A stretch of DNA of 25,089 nt. It comes from a virus. The notes under the pieces were generated by a model that was given only the letters and a program-made list of their open reading frames with translations, was not told where the DNA came from and did not search any database. The stretch lies in IMG/VR virus record IMGVR_UViG_3300030098_000891, positions 1 through 25,089 of that record; one strand, given 5' to 3'. This document shows, piece after piece, positions 5,435 to 15,416 of this stretch. A program made the translations under genes and the position numbers. Within the stretch, counting starts at the first letter, position 1; each line of letters opens with the position of its first letter.

Positions 5435-8400
5435 TTAATATCTAGTACCAGCAATAGTTCTCGTCAAATCATTTACAAAGCTTTTTAAGAACCATAACCT
5501 CATATAAGGTAAATTGCTAATAAAATCTTTACTTGCAGCTCCGTAGTCTCCTTGTATAAACTGAACAACAGCTTTTGCTTGGTCGTAAGCAAGCCCAGTA
5601 GAAGCACCAGTTACAGATGTAATTGCATCCCCAAAATCTTCTTTTTGCGGAAACTTAGGGCTAATGCCTACGTCAATAGGTGGCATGCCTAATGCCATAG
5701 AAGTTTGCATAGATGTATAAAACATATCTGAATACATTGCAGCCAATCCAGACATATCAAAAGATCTAGCAATTTTATCTTCAAGACTCATCTCATCAAG
5801 AACCCACGGAGTATTCCTATACTTTAATTGCATACCCATATAAGCCAATGCCATAGCTGAACCCATACCAACAAGTCTATTGTTAACTGCTCCTTGAGTG
5901 TAAAGAGTCGTTATTTTATTCAGAGCAGCAAAAGAATAAGAATAAAATTGAAAGGGCAAAGCTATTATTCCATTCTCAATTCTAGCATATCCTTTAAATC
6001 TTTTATCTTCTACTAAACCCATGTGCTTCCCTATTCTAATAGGGACATAAAATACACCATCACTAACAATAGGTTTGTCTGCTGGTGTTCCCATTAAGAC
6101 TGTATTCTTAACGCTTGAGTTTAATGTTCTTCTAAATAAAGTAACTGCTTCTGGGTCATCCCAAGCATTTGTATTAGCTAAATAAAACCCTGACTTATCG
6201 TCACCAGATTTTTCTATAAAACCTTTGTCTCTCATCTTGGAAATCTTTAAAGCATCTTTTTTATCAAGACCCATTCTCAACATCCATTGAGCTTGCTTGT
6301 TGGTAATTTTACCATTAGCCCACTTAATAGAATAATCTACTATTGTGTGGGAATGAGCCATAGAAGATATCTGTTTAAATGTTCTGGTCATTGGACCGAG
6401 TAAGTTTAACTGAAAAAAAGTATTTTTAGCTTTAGATCTAAAGGTAGATTGAAAAGGATTGTTTAATGTATCTTCCATTAATCGTGTATATACATCACCT
6501 TTTAATATTTCTAACATCTCTCCAGCTATACGAGCTTCCATAGCGTTCATGCGAACCTTCTCATTATCAAGCGTTCTAATAAGTTGAGAGAAAAAAGGTC
6601 TTAGATCGTTTTGCATCATGATTGCCGCAAAGTCAGGAAGAGTAGAAAATCCAGCACTACCTAAATAATTCAAGGCAGCAAAGTCTTTTAACAACTGAGC
6701 TATGTAAAGATTCCAAGCATCAGGGTTCTGAATAACAACACCAGCAACACGATCATAACTATGAAGAAAATCTCTACGCAAAGCATTTAGTTGATTCTCA
6801 CTCAGTCCTCTTCGAGCTTCTTTTAAAAGTATTTCATTCGCAACAATCTCAGGATCTTCATGACCAAACATTTTATAAAACTCAAACTGTGAAGCAGTTC
6901 TGTTTGTATAAGCCATCATAGCTTGAACTGGATTTGTAATAATAAAATCAGCAATAAGCTCATTCGGAATATCAATCATCTTATGCTTAAAATGTTTTGA
7001 CTTACCATAACCATAAGACAACCCTTCAAACGGATCTCCTTCATTAAGAATCTTATCAACCATCTCCTTTACTCTTTTGCTAATATCATCTGGATCTGTT
7101 GAAATCTTAGTTGCTTTAATAATTTTATCTTTAGGGTCATACGCATAAGTATATGGATTCTCTCTCATCCATTCAGATAATATCTTTTCAAAAGCTATTC
7201 TGTTTTCTGAAATTCTTTGTTTATTAAAAAATCTAGGGAAGAACTTCTCAGGTTTAAACATCTTTTCAAAAGCATTTTCACCTTCTCTTGTTCTTTGTTG
7301 CAATTCGTGTTGCTTTAATTGACGAGATATTTTCCTCTTGTTGTCAATTAGAATATTAAATTCAATTCTATCTTTACCTTTAAGTATTGTATTAATTCTA
7401 GCAGAGTTTTGCTCAACCCAATCTTCAAAAGAAATTATATAACCTTGCTCATTTTTTTCTTTACCAGTATAGCCAAGCCTTTCTTTATACTTTGCTAAGT
7501 CATTATCATAAGTTGCATTTAATTCTGTATACTTAGCAACTCTTCTAGCAATTCCAGCATCAGATCCTAGATGACCAGTCTCAGTCAACCTATCTTCCCA
7601 ACGCTTAAAAAACTTATCCCAAGTATCTACAGCTTTACTTTCAAGATCAGTTAATTCTTGCTTCTTAGCACTCTTTAACCATGTTTCTTCTAGCCATAAT
7701 TCAAAAGGTTTCTTGTTAAAATGATAATCCATAACAGATTCTTTAGGCTTCCCTTTGCCAGATACTTCTCCGTATATTTTCAGAACTTCATCATAAGCCT
7801 CTACCCATTCTCCCTCATAAGTGGAAGCTTTAGTAAAAACAGAATGTTCTCCTTTAACTCCATTCCTATGACCTTCAAGAAGAACCCCATGATCTCCCAT
7901 CATTCTAATAAAAGATAACTTTGTTGATTGATCATAGTCACCTTGAAGAACTCTCTTCATAGGATTTGTAACACCTTTATACATCCAGCTTTTAGTAAAC
8001 CAATTCTCAGCCAAGCTATAAGGATTTTTAATTGTGCCATCAGCCTCTTCTAAACTCCTTACATGTTTTTCACTCTCAAACCATTTAGCTATTTTTTTTA
8101 ACTTTGAATGATGTATCTGCCTTGTAACACTATTACCTTTGTGCTTTTGAAATTCTTTCATTGCATAAGAGTTAATCCTATCTTCATAAGCTCCAACAGA
8201 TTCATTAGCTTTTCTTTTGTATAAAGGATCTGCAAGTTTTCTTGAGTGCATACCTTCATGCAAAACAACAAAGTCATAATATTCTTCAAAAGATTTAAAA
8301 GCATTATTAGGCAAAGCTTTTGCCTTACTGCCATCTCTTAATGTTCTAGGCTTAGTCCACGCTTTAGCCTTGAACTGTTTCATTATAGCATCTTTAGATA

Positions 8401-9388
8401 TATATATTGTGTTTGCTGTTACATTATAAGAAGCTCCAACTTCAGGATTCTTAGGTCCGAACTCATGTAAACCTTCGCCTAGTTCTTTTATTTCTAGCCT
8501 AGCAGAACTGCCAAGAACATCCATGTCAGTAGTAGTTCTGTCAAATTGATCCGTCTTTTGAAATTTAATAGGAGAATAAGGAGCTACTTTCTTTTGAATA
8601 TATTCTTTAACACCCTTCCAAGTTGATAGATTCGCTACATCTTTATCAGTAAGTTCATCAGATCGAAAAGTTAAACCATCAACATCTAAAATTCTTTCGT
8701 CTCTTTTGCCCAGCAAACTAAGTTGTTCTGCATCAGCAGTATTAATAACACTATTAAATTCATCTAATTCTTGTTGAGTTTTCATTTGGACATTAGCTTT
8801 TAATCTGGCTGGAACAGCCATAGCACCACCAATAGCACCACCAACAACAAAAGCAGCTCCTAAGTTTATCCCTGATTCTGTATAAGTAGCAGAAGGATCA
8901 AAAAGCTGACGACCAGCTTCAACTGGAGCTTGAATAGCTGTAACACCAAGACCAACACGAAGAGCTGATCTTCCTATGCCAAAGGCTGGACCTCCAAAAG
9001 GAAGAGCAAGAAGATTCAAAGGATCAAAAATACCAGTAGTAAATTGATTAAATATACCTGACCTAGCTAAAGTTTCTCTTGCTTCATTCATTCCATCAAC
9101 TTGAGCAATCAAATCATTCAGATGATCTCGGTTCTTTGCATCAGCTAAAGTATGGCGATACTCATAATAAGGAGTATCTTTAATGTGATCAATAGCGTTG
9201 AACTCTTCATCTCGTTCATAGTTTTCCCACGCATTATGTATGGCATTAATAAATGGCTTATATTGATATTCTAAATTAGCTCCTAGAGTATCAAACCAAG
9301 AAGGAGAAGAAACAATATCAGCTCCCTTAAGCCCAGTATTAAATGGTATCTCTGCATTATAATTATAATGGACATCATTTCTTATCAT
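5435..9388 (-). CDS. Large internal virion (ejection) protein, T7 gp16-like, with HExxH motif
   Basis: A 1317-aa protein and the third of three consecutive internal virion proteins, in the position of T7 gp16, the ejected protein that helps DNA cross the cell envelope. Residues 118-200 are Gly/Ala-rich and hydrophobic (AAFVVGGAIGGAMAV at 178-192), suited to membrane insertion. I see no lysozyme-like transglycosylase domain at the N-terminus, unlike T7 gp16. Instead residues 372-381 read DFVVLHEGMH, an HExxH zinc-protease signature (His377, Glu378, His381), with a possible third ligand Glu402 and an upstream edge-strand-like NTIYIS (326-331). The C-terminal half is long and mostly helical, with hydrophobic helices near 1140-1200. 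The start overlaps the previous stop as ATGA. The ejection role is inferred from order and size; protease activity is a hypothesis. Confidence 0.82.
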   Translation of the reverse strand: MIRNDVHYNYNAEIPFNTGLKGADIVSSPSWFDTLGANLEYQYKPFINAIHNAWENYERDEEFNAIDHIKDTPYYEYRHTLADAKNRDHLNDLIAQVDGMNEARETLARSGIFNQFTTGIFDPLNLLALPFGGPAFGIGRSALRVGLGVTAIQAPVEAGRQLFDPSATYTESGINLGAAFVVGGAIGGAMAVPARLKANVQMKTQQELDEFNSVINTADAEQLSLLGKRDERILDVDGLTFRSDELTDKDVANLSTWKGVKEYIQKKVAPYSPIKFQKTDQFDRTTTDMDVLGSSARLEIKELGEGLHEFGPKNPEVGASYNVTANTIYISKDAIMKQFKAKAWTKPRTLRDGSKAKALPNNAFKSFEEYYDFVVLHEGMHSRKLADPLYKRKANESVGAYEDRINSYAMKEFQKHKGNSVTRQIHHSKLKKIAKWFESEKHVRSLEEADGTIKNPYSLAENWFTKSWMYKGVTNPMKRVLQGDYDQSTKLSFIRMMGDHGVLLEGHRNGVKGEHSVFTKASTYEGEWVEAYDEVLKIYGEVSGKGKPKESVMDYHFNKKPFELWLEETWLKSAKKQELTDLESKAVDTWDKFFKRWEDRLTETGHLGSDAGIARRVAKYTELNATYDNDLAKYKERLGYTGKEKNEQGYIISFEDWVEQNSARINTILKGKDRIEFNILIDNKRKISRQLKQHELQQRTREGENAFEKMFKPEKFFPRFFNKQRISENRIAFEKILSEWMRENPYTYAYDPKDKIIKATKISTDPDDISKRVKEMVDKILNEGDPFEGLSYGYGKSKHFKHKMIDIPNELIADFIITNPVQAMMAYTNRTASQFEFYKMFGHEDPEIVANEILLKEARRGLSENQLNALRRDFLHSYDRVAGVVIQNPDAWNLYIAQLLKDFAALNYLGSAGFSTLPDFAAIMMQNDLRPFFSQLIRTLDNEKVRMNAMEARIAGEMLEILKGDVYTRLMEDTLNNPFQSTFRSKAKNTFFQLNLLGPMTRTFKQISSMAHSHTIVDYSIKWANGKITNKQAQWMLRMGLDKKDALKISKMRDKGFIEKSGDDKSGFYLANTNAWDDPEAVTLFRRTLNSSVKNTVLMGTPADKPIVSDGVFYVPIRIGKHMGLVEDKRFKGYARIENGIIALPFQFYSYSFAALNKITTLYTQGAVNNRLVGMGSAMALAYMGMQLKYRNTPWVLDEMSLEDKIARSFDMSGLAAMYSDMFYTSMQTSMALGMPPIDVGISPKFPQKEDFGDAITSVTGASTGLAYDQAKAVVQFIQGDYGAASKDFISNLPYMRLWFLKSFVNDLTRTIAGTRY

Positions 9389-12345
9389 TGTTTATTTAGC
9401 CATTCTCTAAACTCATTAGCAGAAACATATATAACTTCTGGTTGGTTATCATTTTCTGCGTTTTCTAAAACTAAAGGCTCAAGCTCACCATCTCTTCCCC
9501 AATGAACCATGAATTGTATATCGCCAATACCAGCATTATCAGCATTTCTATCATTATCATTTCTGTGCAGACCAATAAGAGGAGTAGTATTAGCACCATG
9601 AACTGGGACTAACCACGCTTTCTTTTGAACATCACTATGTTGCCAAGCAGTAAAAAACTCACCTATGCTACTAAAAGGTTCCCATCTCCAGGGGTCTACT
9701 TCTCCTTCGACATCACCTCGATCACCTCCATATAAAGAAACTTTATTGTTACTTAATCTAAGCAATTTAAGATCTACATATTCTTTAAAGCTTTCTCTAG
9801 TATCATCATCAGGAAATATATTTAACAAACTATAAGGAGTTTTATCTTCACCAGTAAAATTTAAATGCATAGCATCTAAAACAATATCCTCTCCAGAATA
9901 AAAATTATTAGACATCATGCTCTTAGCCCATGCTTTAATATTTAAATCTTCGCCATTTGCACGCTTTGCAGCCACATGAAAATCTAAAGCTGGCTCAATG
10001 AAATCAAAAATATAAGAACTGCCAGTTGCTCTTTTTAATTGATCTATAGCTATATCTCTACCAGTCCAATTTTTATATTTATCAAGCTTTAATTCTTTGT
10101 AAAATAATTGGTCATAATAATTATTGAGTCTTTCTGATTGAATAGGATTATTAAATTCAGCCATATCTGCTATTAGCTTACCAACAGATAAAGAATTAAC
10201 AACTTTAGAAGCTTCAATAACTTCATCAAAGAATTTCATTTCTTGCTCCAAGCCATTACTAGCTAATAATCTTCTTCTAACAACTCTAGTATCATAAGTG
10301 TTGTCTGCTTTTTTATGCCAAGTAACCATTTCACCACCATCTTTTTTTACATAATCCCAAAGAGCTAGTGTTGATGAATCACCTTCTTTAGCTTTACTTA
10401 AAGACTTTATGGCATTTACTAATGGTTGAGGAACAATACCTTTATTAGCCATTTGATCTACTCGTTTTCTAAACGCACTATCAGGGCTTAAAAAATGAGC
10501 AGTAAACCAAATATTCTCTATAGTAGGAGGATTTTTATTATGGGCTGAAGCTTGAAATAAAGGAGCAAATTCATTTGATAGAATTTCTCCAGCAATTTTT
10601 CGCTGGTCTGGAGAACTAGGTCCGATAATAGCACCAGTCTTATTGCTAGGGTCTAAAGTTCTAGCTAAATTTGTATACTTTTTTATAGAAGCTTGATGAG
10701 ATACAGCCTTATTCTGAGCCTCTAAGTTAGAACCCATCTTGCTTAGAAGCCTACTTCTAAATTCAGCAGTCATAGCTTTAGAACCTTTGCCAGTTAATAA
10801 AGCATCAGGAACATTTTCTATTGGCATATACTTACCAAACTTTTGAGCATAAGATTTTTGTTCAGAGGTAAACCCATTGAGCATAGATGTATTCTTTGGG
10901 TTGGCTATATAAGCCATAAGACTTTTCATCTTACCCATATTAACCATACCACTTTCAGTAAACAGAGAAGAAGAATCAGTAGCGATAATGTTAGCTATCT
11001 TACTGTCAAACTTAGTCATAACACTTGCAAGACCATCAGGAGTTAAAACTGATTGCTTGTCTTTGACTACATTCCCTTGAGAATCAACACCTTGAAGTAC
11101 AGTTGTACCAGAAACATTTAATTGTTTTCTAGCTTCTTGATAAGCAGCCATAGCTCCATCTGTATCTCCAGAATCAATTAACTTTTGTATGTTAGATATA
11201 GCACCACCATCTGCTCCATACACAAAGCTTTGGAAAATATCTTCTTGTGATTGTTTCCTTGATTGAACTAAATCACTTAGGAGATCATTTTTCTCATCTG
11301 TTTGTTTGCTTTCTAAATAGTTATCAACATGCCTATCAGCTACAGCTAATCCATTTAGTTTTGAATAAACTTCTGCACCAGCATTATTTTTTCTAACTAT
11401 ATTGACAAGACCCTTGATCTTTTCTTGCTGATCTTTTGAGAGACCACCGAGAATATCATTAGTAAGCTCTGTTCTCCCAAGAATTGCGTTACTAAGTTTA
11501 TATCCTATTATCTGACCCTTATCATTGTCGGCAATTAAATCAGCGAAGATACCTTGCAAAGATCCACTTGCATAACTTACTTCCATTTTTTTTCTGTATT
11601 CGCTGTAGGGCATTTTCATGCCACCACTATGAGCAAAAGAAGTACCAATGCGTTGTTTGAGATCCTGATTAACTGGATTCTTGTCATCTTTAATGCCAGC
11701 CAACATACTCTGCCAATTATTTCCTTTAGTTTCTTTACCTAAAGATTCTAAGTTTGCATCTGCTTCTGAAAGATCTCTAGCAAGAATAAGATTAGATATT
11801 CTCTTCTCATTCTCCATAGTGTCTCCGATTAACTTAGTCTTAACCGAAGCTCCCCATTCTGTTCCACCATCAAGAATAATATTCTTAAACTTACCCTCAT
11901 AAGGTAAAGCAAGATTATCTAAGTAATGAGCAAATTCATCTTGAAATTTATTAGGATTATTTGGGTGTTGAAGAGCTAATCTTTTAGATTTCTCCGTGTA
12001 TTGATTCCTAACAATGTTAGCAAATCGTCTTGTTATCTCTTCATCAAAAGCATTTTTACCGATAGAGCCATAACCTTTAGAAGATAACCCTTCAGTCAAA
12101 CCTTTTAAAAGATTAACAGGTCTTCCAGTATTAGGATCAGTACCTACTATTTGGTCATTAGATAAACTAGAGACATATTCTCTTGCTTCTCTGTCAGCAT
12201 TTTCAGCCGCATCTTTAAATAGTCTATTAGACATACCAGACATAGCATTAGCAATTTGATTCATGCTATTAGCAACAGACATATCAGCACCAACAACTCC
12301 TATTTGAGAATTACGATACTGTTGTTTATCTATTTTAATTACCAT
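9385..12345 (-). CDS. Internal virion protein, T7 gp15-like
   Basis: A 986-aa, largely helical, soluble-looking protein between the gp14-like and gp16-like genes. It begins MVIKIDKQQYRNSQIGVVGA and continues with Asn/Met-rich helices (VANSMNQIANAMSGMSNRLF), a common opening of gp15-like core proteins. No membrane segment or catalytic motif is evident. The C-terminal 100 residues or so are more acidic and beta-like and contain VHWGRDGELEPL. The ATG directly follows the TAA of the previous gene, with a GGAG ribosome binding site inside that gene. Together with its neighbours it would form the inner core of the capsid and be ejected into the host. The assignment rests on size, order and composition. 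Confidence 0.78.
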   Translation of the reverse strand: MVIKIDKQQYRNSQIGVVGADMSVANSMNQIANAMSGMSNRLFKDAAENADREAREYVSSLSNDQIVGTDPNTGRPVNLLKGLTEGLSSKGYGSIGKNAFDEEITRRFANIVRNQYTEKSKRLALQHPNNPNKFQDEFAHYLDNLALPYEGKFKNIILDGGTEWGASVKTKLIGDTMENEKRISNLILARDLSEADANLESLGKETKGNNWQSMLAGIKDDKNPVNQDLKQRIGTSFAHSGGMKMPYSEYRKKMEVSYASGSLQGIFADLIADNDKGQIIGYKLSNAILGRTELTNDILGGLSKDQQEKIKGLVNIVRKNNAGAEVYSKLNGLAVADRHVDNYLESKQTDEKNDLLSDLVQSRKQSQEDIFQSFVYGADGGAISNIQKLIDSGDTDGAMAAYQEARKQLNVSGTTVLQGVDSQGNVVKDKQSVLTPDGLASVMTKFDSKIANIIATDSSSLFTESGMVNMGKMKSLMAYIANPKNTSMLNGFTSEQKSYAQKFGKYMPIENVPDALLTGKGSKAMTAEFRSRLLSKMGSNLEAQNKAVSHQASIKKYTNLARTLDPSNKTGAIIGPSSPDQRKIAGEILSNEFAPLFQASAHNKNPPTIENIWFTAHFLSPDSAFRKRVDQMANKGIVPQPLVNAIKSLSKAKEGDSSTLALWDYVKKDGGEMVTWHKKADNTYDTRVVRRRLLASNGLEQEMKFFDEVIEASKVVNSLSVGKLIADMAEFNNPIQSERLNNYYDQLFYKELKLDKYKNWTGRDIAIDQLKRATGSSYIFDFIEPALDFHVAAKRANGEDLNIKAWAKSMMSNNFYSGEDIVLDAMHLNFTGEDKTPYSLLNIFPDDDTRESFKEYVDLKLLRLSNNKVSLYGGDRGDVEGEVDPWRWEPFSSIGEFFTAWQHSDVQKKAWLVPVHGANTTPLIGLHRNDNDRNADNAGIGDIQFMVHWGRDGELEPLVLENAENDNQPEVIYVSANEFREWLNKQ

Positions 12346-12810
12346 TTACTTACTCCATCCTGAACCAGTCCCAGTCTTACCAAGATTACCAATAGTATTA
12401 AACATTGTAGCATATCCATTAACATACCCAGCTCTTTCTGCGAATTTCCCAGCTCTTAAAGCAGATAATCTTCTTGTTTCTAATCGAGCTTGTGTATATA
12501 AACCTTGATACTGCACTCTTCTAAGATCTCTATTCGTAATATCTTTTTGAGCTTCTTTAAATTTCATACGAGAATTATCATCATCCCTATTCATAAAATC
12601 AAAAGTAGCTGTATTAATATCTTCTATTCTGTCTAGTTCAGCTTGAAGATCATTATGCTGTTGCATAGTATTTATTTTTGTTTGTTTTCTTTCTTGCTCA
12701 AGCTGTTTAGCTTCAATCTCTTTCTGTCTACGAGCTTCTTTACCAGCCGCTATAGAAGCACTAGCACTTAAAAGACCTGATACAACTTGTCCCGCAACTT
12801 GCCACCACAT
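12346..12810 (-). CDS. Small internal virion protein, T7 gp14-like
   Basis: A 154-aa protein. Residues 1-24 are hydrophobic and small (WWQVAGQVVSGLLSASASIA), followed by a long charged helix (residues 25-75) with many Glu, Gln and Lys residues, then an Arg-rich part containing RRLSALRAGKFAERAGYVNG, and a Gly-rich tail. Short proteins with this Ala/Gly-rich start and long coiled coil sit in the gp14 slot of T7-like phages and are thought to form a pore in the outer membrane during ejection. The ATG overlaps the tail tube B stop as TAATG, with GGAGGT as ribosome binding site. The gp14-like call is by context and shape. Confidence 0.75.
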   Translation of the reverse strand: MWWQVAGQVVSGLLSASASIAAGKEARRQKEIEAKQLEQERKQTKINTMQQHNDLQAELDRIEDINTATFDFMNRDDDNSRMKFKEAQKDITNRDLRRVQYQGLYTQARLETRRLSALRAGKFAERAGYVNGYATMFNTIGNLGKTGTGSGWSK

Positions 12811-15416
12811 TAGAATGTTACCTCCGCAATTAATGAATTAACTTGTAATGATAATGGTGCAGATTGACTAATAGAAACTTGAGGATCTTTAGAATAACCA
12901 AGCAATCTAAATTCTTTCTTACCATTAACAGGAGTTCTATCTTGACTTAAATCATCTGTAACCTGTCTAATAATCAGATCCTTAGAATTAACAGAACAAG
13001 ACAAAGTATTATTTAAATCTACAATAACTTTATTCATACTTCTTGGTTCTCCAGTTGTCGGTCCTATCTGAGATACAGTATCAATAGGATTTGTTTTCAA
13101 ATTAACATCAAACTTAAATCCTATTTCAGCTTTAGTCAAAGAACTATCTATCGCTGATACGTCAATATTCCCACTAGCAACAGTAAACTGACCAAGATAA
13201 TGAGTCCCAGAGACGACATCGAGAACTGCTCCGTTAGCGAAATCAGAGCTGACTGAGAAAACTCCGCTAGCACCATAGTAAGTTTTAGCCATATCAAGAT
13301 TAAAACTACTATCAAACTCACAAAGAATATATTTATTAGTACCATCACCTTTATCAAATTTTAATACAGCATACAGTCTTGTATCAATAGTGCAAATAGA
13401 ATGGAACGCACCTTGACTTGTAAACTGTGTCCATCCAAATCTTTGTTCTCCTCTATTTGAATTAAATACAGATAACGTACCATCTCCATCTACAATAAAA
13501 TAATAACTTTCATTACGATCAATACCACCAGCAAGTATAGTAGATCCAATAGGGGTTTTAATAAGATGAGAAGAAAGGCTTGATATAGGCTGACCAGTAT
13601 AAGCGTTCTGAGTATCGTCAAATAACATTTCTCTTACAATCTCTCCAGAGCTTTGAATATAAACAGTAGCACCATCAAACACATAAGGCTTTACATAAGC
13701 AGAACCAAAAGGAGTTTGTCTTTTAATTGTAGCATTTGTAGGGGTTGTAGGCTTCTCTATAAAAGCTGGAACAATAAATTCATCAGTAGATGTAAAGCAT
13801 TGGAGATCTCTGTTAGATACTAAATGACGAATAGTATTAACCTCTCCGATTGCGGCAGTAATATCAATAGCATCATTATCTGAAGCATCTCCTAAATCAA
13901 AGTTAAAAAACTGATTAGTTTTGCTAGACCATAACCCATCAGGCTGAGACAGAGTTCCTCCGAACCAAAGCCTATTCTGATGAAAAGTAACAGCTCCAGG
14001 ATATCCTCTTAAAGTAGAGAAGGATTGCTCAGACCAATTAGTAGCTACAGCATGAGTTTCTAAGAAAGGTGTTCCTCCTCCAACAGCAGAATCATTTGCG
14101 TTGGCGGCTGCATTAAAAGTAAATGTATTATCATCTATAACCTCAACAACAGTTCTTGCTCCGTTTATATTACTAGAAGCAATGCCACCAACTGTATTTG
14201 CATTACTTACTGTAAAAGCATCACTAGCCGAAAAACCATGATTAACAAGCGTAACTGTAATTGTAGCAACGCCATTGTCGGTTCTCATAGAATCAGCTTT
14301 TAATTTCTTTTTCAAAGCAGCTAAACAATTCCCAGTTGCTTGAGTAGTAGACTGAACAGAAGTAATAGTTATTTCTTGGTCATGGTATTTAATAGTAATA
14401 CCAACATGCTTTGAATCAGGATAATTACCACTATCTATATCTCCTGTAGTATCCCAATAAGCTTCACTTGTTGTCAGAGTGATTCCATTTCCAGAGCTAG
14501 CAGAAGGATCTAAAGTAACACCAAGATCTTGAAACTGATAATAAGGTTGGTATATTTTTGCTCCAGCCGATTGAGTGTCAAATGTAAAAGTCTCCACTTG
14601 AAAAGATGTAAGACCAGTACGAACTAACTTCCTAGTCATAAAAGATTGATGAGAAATAAACATTACATCACCTGATTGTGCGTAAGTTAATTCATGCAAA
14701 TTAGAATGTGTAATAGGAAGAGCAGCCGAACCTGTGTCTTGAGTAATAGTAGCTGCCAAACTTACTGTATTATTAGTAGCAATTTGGAATACTCTTATCT
14801 TTAAATTCTCTAATGAAACTATATATCTTTCATCATCAGAAAAAATAAATGGAACAAGTCTATGCTGTAAAACATTATCAACAGCAAAATTAGTAACAGC
14901 TAATCTGGTACTATCACTCGTTGAAACAGATTGATATCTCCCATCAAAGACATCATCTCTAACAACTGTAACCACAGCAGCCGAAGGATTCGCTACAGTA
15001 AATCCAGATATAGCATTAATAGCAGTATATAAATTATCAGCAGTTACATCATTAGATGTATTTCCTCTTACATAGTGAGTGTTACCAACAGATGCACTTG
15101 GACTACTGCTACCAGCAGTTTCAAATTCTACAGTAATTAACGTACCATCACTCTTATAAAATTTAATAGTAGAGCCAACAGGTATATTGGCATAGTCAGA
15201 AACAGTTATAGTAAAGGAAGCTTTGTCAGCAGTAGTATCAAACTCATAGATTTTAAACAATCCCGGTCTTTTAATTACTCCACCTTCAGCCCTTAAAAAA
15301 AAGTTTTCAATTTTTTGAGCCGAGTTTGTATATACTTTAGTATCGGTTCTCGATATCAAGCTAGGGCTTATTTCTCCAAACTGAAAATTAGTTAGAGGTA
15401 CTTTTGCTTTTCGCAT
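12810..15416 (-). CDS. Tail tubular protein B (T7 gp12-like nozzle protein)
   Basis: An 868-aa protein. The N-terminus LTNFQFGEISPSLISRTDTK followed by IENFFLRAEGGVIKRPG (37-53) and the central segment FSTLRGYPGAVTFHQNRLWF (466-485) followed by DGLWSSKTNQFFNFD are hallmark patterns of gp12-like proteins, which form the distal nozzle of the short tail and close the channel before ejection. It is somewhat longer than T7 gp12 (794 aa). Two segments look inserted: residues about 65-155 and about 381-450, the latter with VNHGFSASDAFTVSNANTVG and DDNTFTFNAA, typical of Ig-like decoration domains in phage structural proteins. The start overlaps the tail tube A stop as TAATG with an AGGAGG site. Confidence 0.88.
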   Translation of the reverse strand: MRKAKVPLTNFQFGEISPSLISRTDTKVYTNSAQKIENFFLRAEGGVIKRPGLFKIYEFDTTADKASFTITVSDYANIPVGSTIKFYKSDGTLITVEFETAGSSSPSASVGNTHYVRGNTSNDVTADNLYTAINAISGFTVANPSAAVVTVVRDDVFDGRYQSVSTSDSTRLAVTNFAVDNVLQHRLVPFIFSDDERYIVSLENLKIRVFQIATNNTVSLAATITQDTGSAALPITHSNLHELTYAQSGDVMFISHQSFMTRKLVRTGLTSFQVETFTFDTQSAGAKIYQPYYQFQDLGVTLDPSASSGNGITLTTSEAYWDTTGDIDSGNYPDSKHVGITIKYHDQEITITSVQSTTQATGNCLAALKKKLKADSMRTDNGVATITVTLVNHGFSASDAFTVSNANTVGGIASSNINGARTVVEVIDDNTFTFNAAANANDSAVGGGTPFLETHAVATNWSEQSFSTLRGYPGAVTFHQNRLWFGGTLSQPDGLWSSKTNQFFNFDLGDASDNDAIDITAAIGEVNTIRHLVSNRDLQCFTSTDEFIVPAFIEKPTTPTNATIKRQTPFGSAYVKPYVFDGATVYIQSSGEIVREMLFDDTQNAYTGQPISSLSSHLIKTPIGSTILAGGIDRNESYYFIVDGDGTLSVFNSNRGEQRFGWTQFTSQGAFHSICTIDTRLYAVLKFDKGDGTNKYILCEFDSSFNLDMAKTYYGASGVFSVSSDFANGAVLDVVSGTHYLGQFTVASGNIDVSAIDSSLTKAEIGFKFDVNLKTNPIDTVSQIGPTTGEPRSMNKVIVDLNNTLSCSVNSKDLIIRQVTDDLSQDRTPVNGKKEFRLLGYSKDPQVSISQSAPLSLQVNSLIAEVTF

